Source of the DNA: JBAXEO01 sp963789515
Lineage (GTDB): Bacteria; Actinomycetota; Coriobacteriia; Anaerosomatales; JAAXUF01
Direction: 5' to 3'
Length of the DNA: 64,000 nucleotides
Assembly (NCBI GenBank): GCA_963789515.1
Contig: CAWBKW010000004.1
Span: forward strand, 310,001-374,000
Below, piece by piece: positions 63,934-64,000 of the stretch. Under the pieces are notes generated by a model. The model was not told the origin of the DNA. It saw nothing but the letters and a program-made list of their open reading frames with translations, and did no database searches. Made by a program: the position numbers and the translations under genes. The first letter of the stretch is position 1. Each line of letters starts with the position of its first letter.

Positions 63934-64000
63934 GGAAACCTCCTGAGACCATCGAAACACGGCGCACCGCGCGTGACTCGTCCACAGCCGAACCGTCAGG

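Noticed and set aside
1..64000. CRISPR array, prophage or insertion sequence
   Set aside because: I saw no regularly spaced repeats, transposase, integrase or phage structural genes; gene content is chromosomal throughout.

Overview
The window is GC-rich chromosomal DNA, and its gene content points to an actinobacterium, most likely an anaerobic Coriobacteriia-type lineage. The case rests on four things. The dnaK-grpE-dnaJ-hspR chaperone order has a HAIR-like HspR operator in front of dnaK. The ftsB-DUF501-ppx block is typical of Actinobacteria. There are selenium genes (selD, yedF, selA), corrinoid-binding and hemerythrin/DUF438 proteins, and a Rrf2-cydAB module for oxygen defence. The organism name is inference; no rRNA gene is present to confirm it.

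Layout. 0-3 kb: selD-yedF-selA on the minus strand; selD itself has an in-frame TGA read as selenocysteine. 3-7 kb: an overlapping three-gene operon (B12-binding protein, TPR protein, glycoside hydrolase-like protein) and a tRNA-Leu. 7-18.4 kb: housekeeping genes ppx, DUF501, ftsB, pyk, a methyltransferase, eno, mazG, a PrsA/SurA-type foldase and mfd. 18.5-22 kb: MFS exporter, M28 peptidase and nth on the plus strand. 22-25.2 kb: a repeat-containing secreted protein and an envelope-stress-like operon (LiaF-like, PspC, DUF4004-bactofilin) with a palindrome lodged inside its promoter. 25-27 kb: DUF554, a zinc-ribbon membrane protein and a YacP-like NYN protein. 27.2-30.9 kb: an ABC ATPase/YhgE-Pip efflux pair and its TetR regulator, sharing a repeated 14-bp operator. 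30.9-33 kb: a small Cys protein, a selenocysteine peroxiredoxin and a PQQ-type sugar dehydrogenase. 33-40.5 kb: threonine aldolase, D-cysteine desulfhydrase, a cyclic-nucleotide-binding protein, a MacB-like ABC pair and rsgA. 40.5-44 kb: metY-metX-metW behind a methionine-codon leader peptide. 44-52 kb: flavin reductase, GNAT, a His-rich methyltransferase, DUF438-hemerythrin, VapBC, DUF2461 and two MFS transporters. 52-55 kb: rrf2-cydA-cydB. 55-62 kb: clpB and the hspR-dnaJ-grpE-dnaK cluster. 62-64 kb: ferredoxin, an unknown protein and a nucleotide-sugar epimerase.

The two selenoprotein genes match the selA/selD machinery in the same window: SelD makes selenophosphate, SelA makes Sec-tRNA, and the peroxiredoxin is a product that uses it. 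selB and selC are not seen and may lie outside the window.

Sequence quality. About twenty genes that are otherwise intact carry one or more single-base frame changes, mostly in G/C runs and concentrated at 27-34, 42-49 and 51-58 kb. Housekeeping genes (mfd, selA, clpB, cydA) are affected, so I read these as consensus errors rather than true pseudogenes. Where a gene is split this way I give one feature for the whole gene and state where the frame changes.
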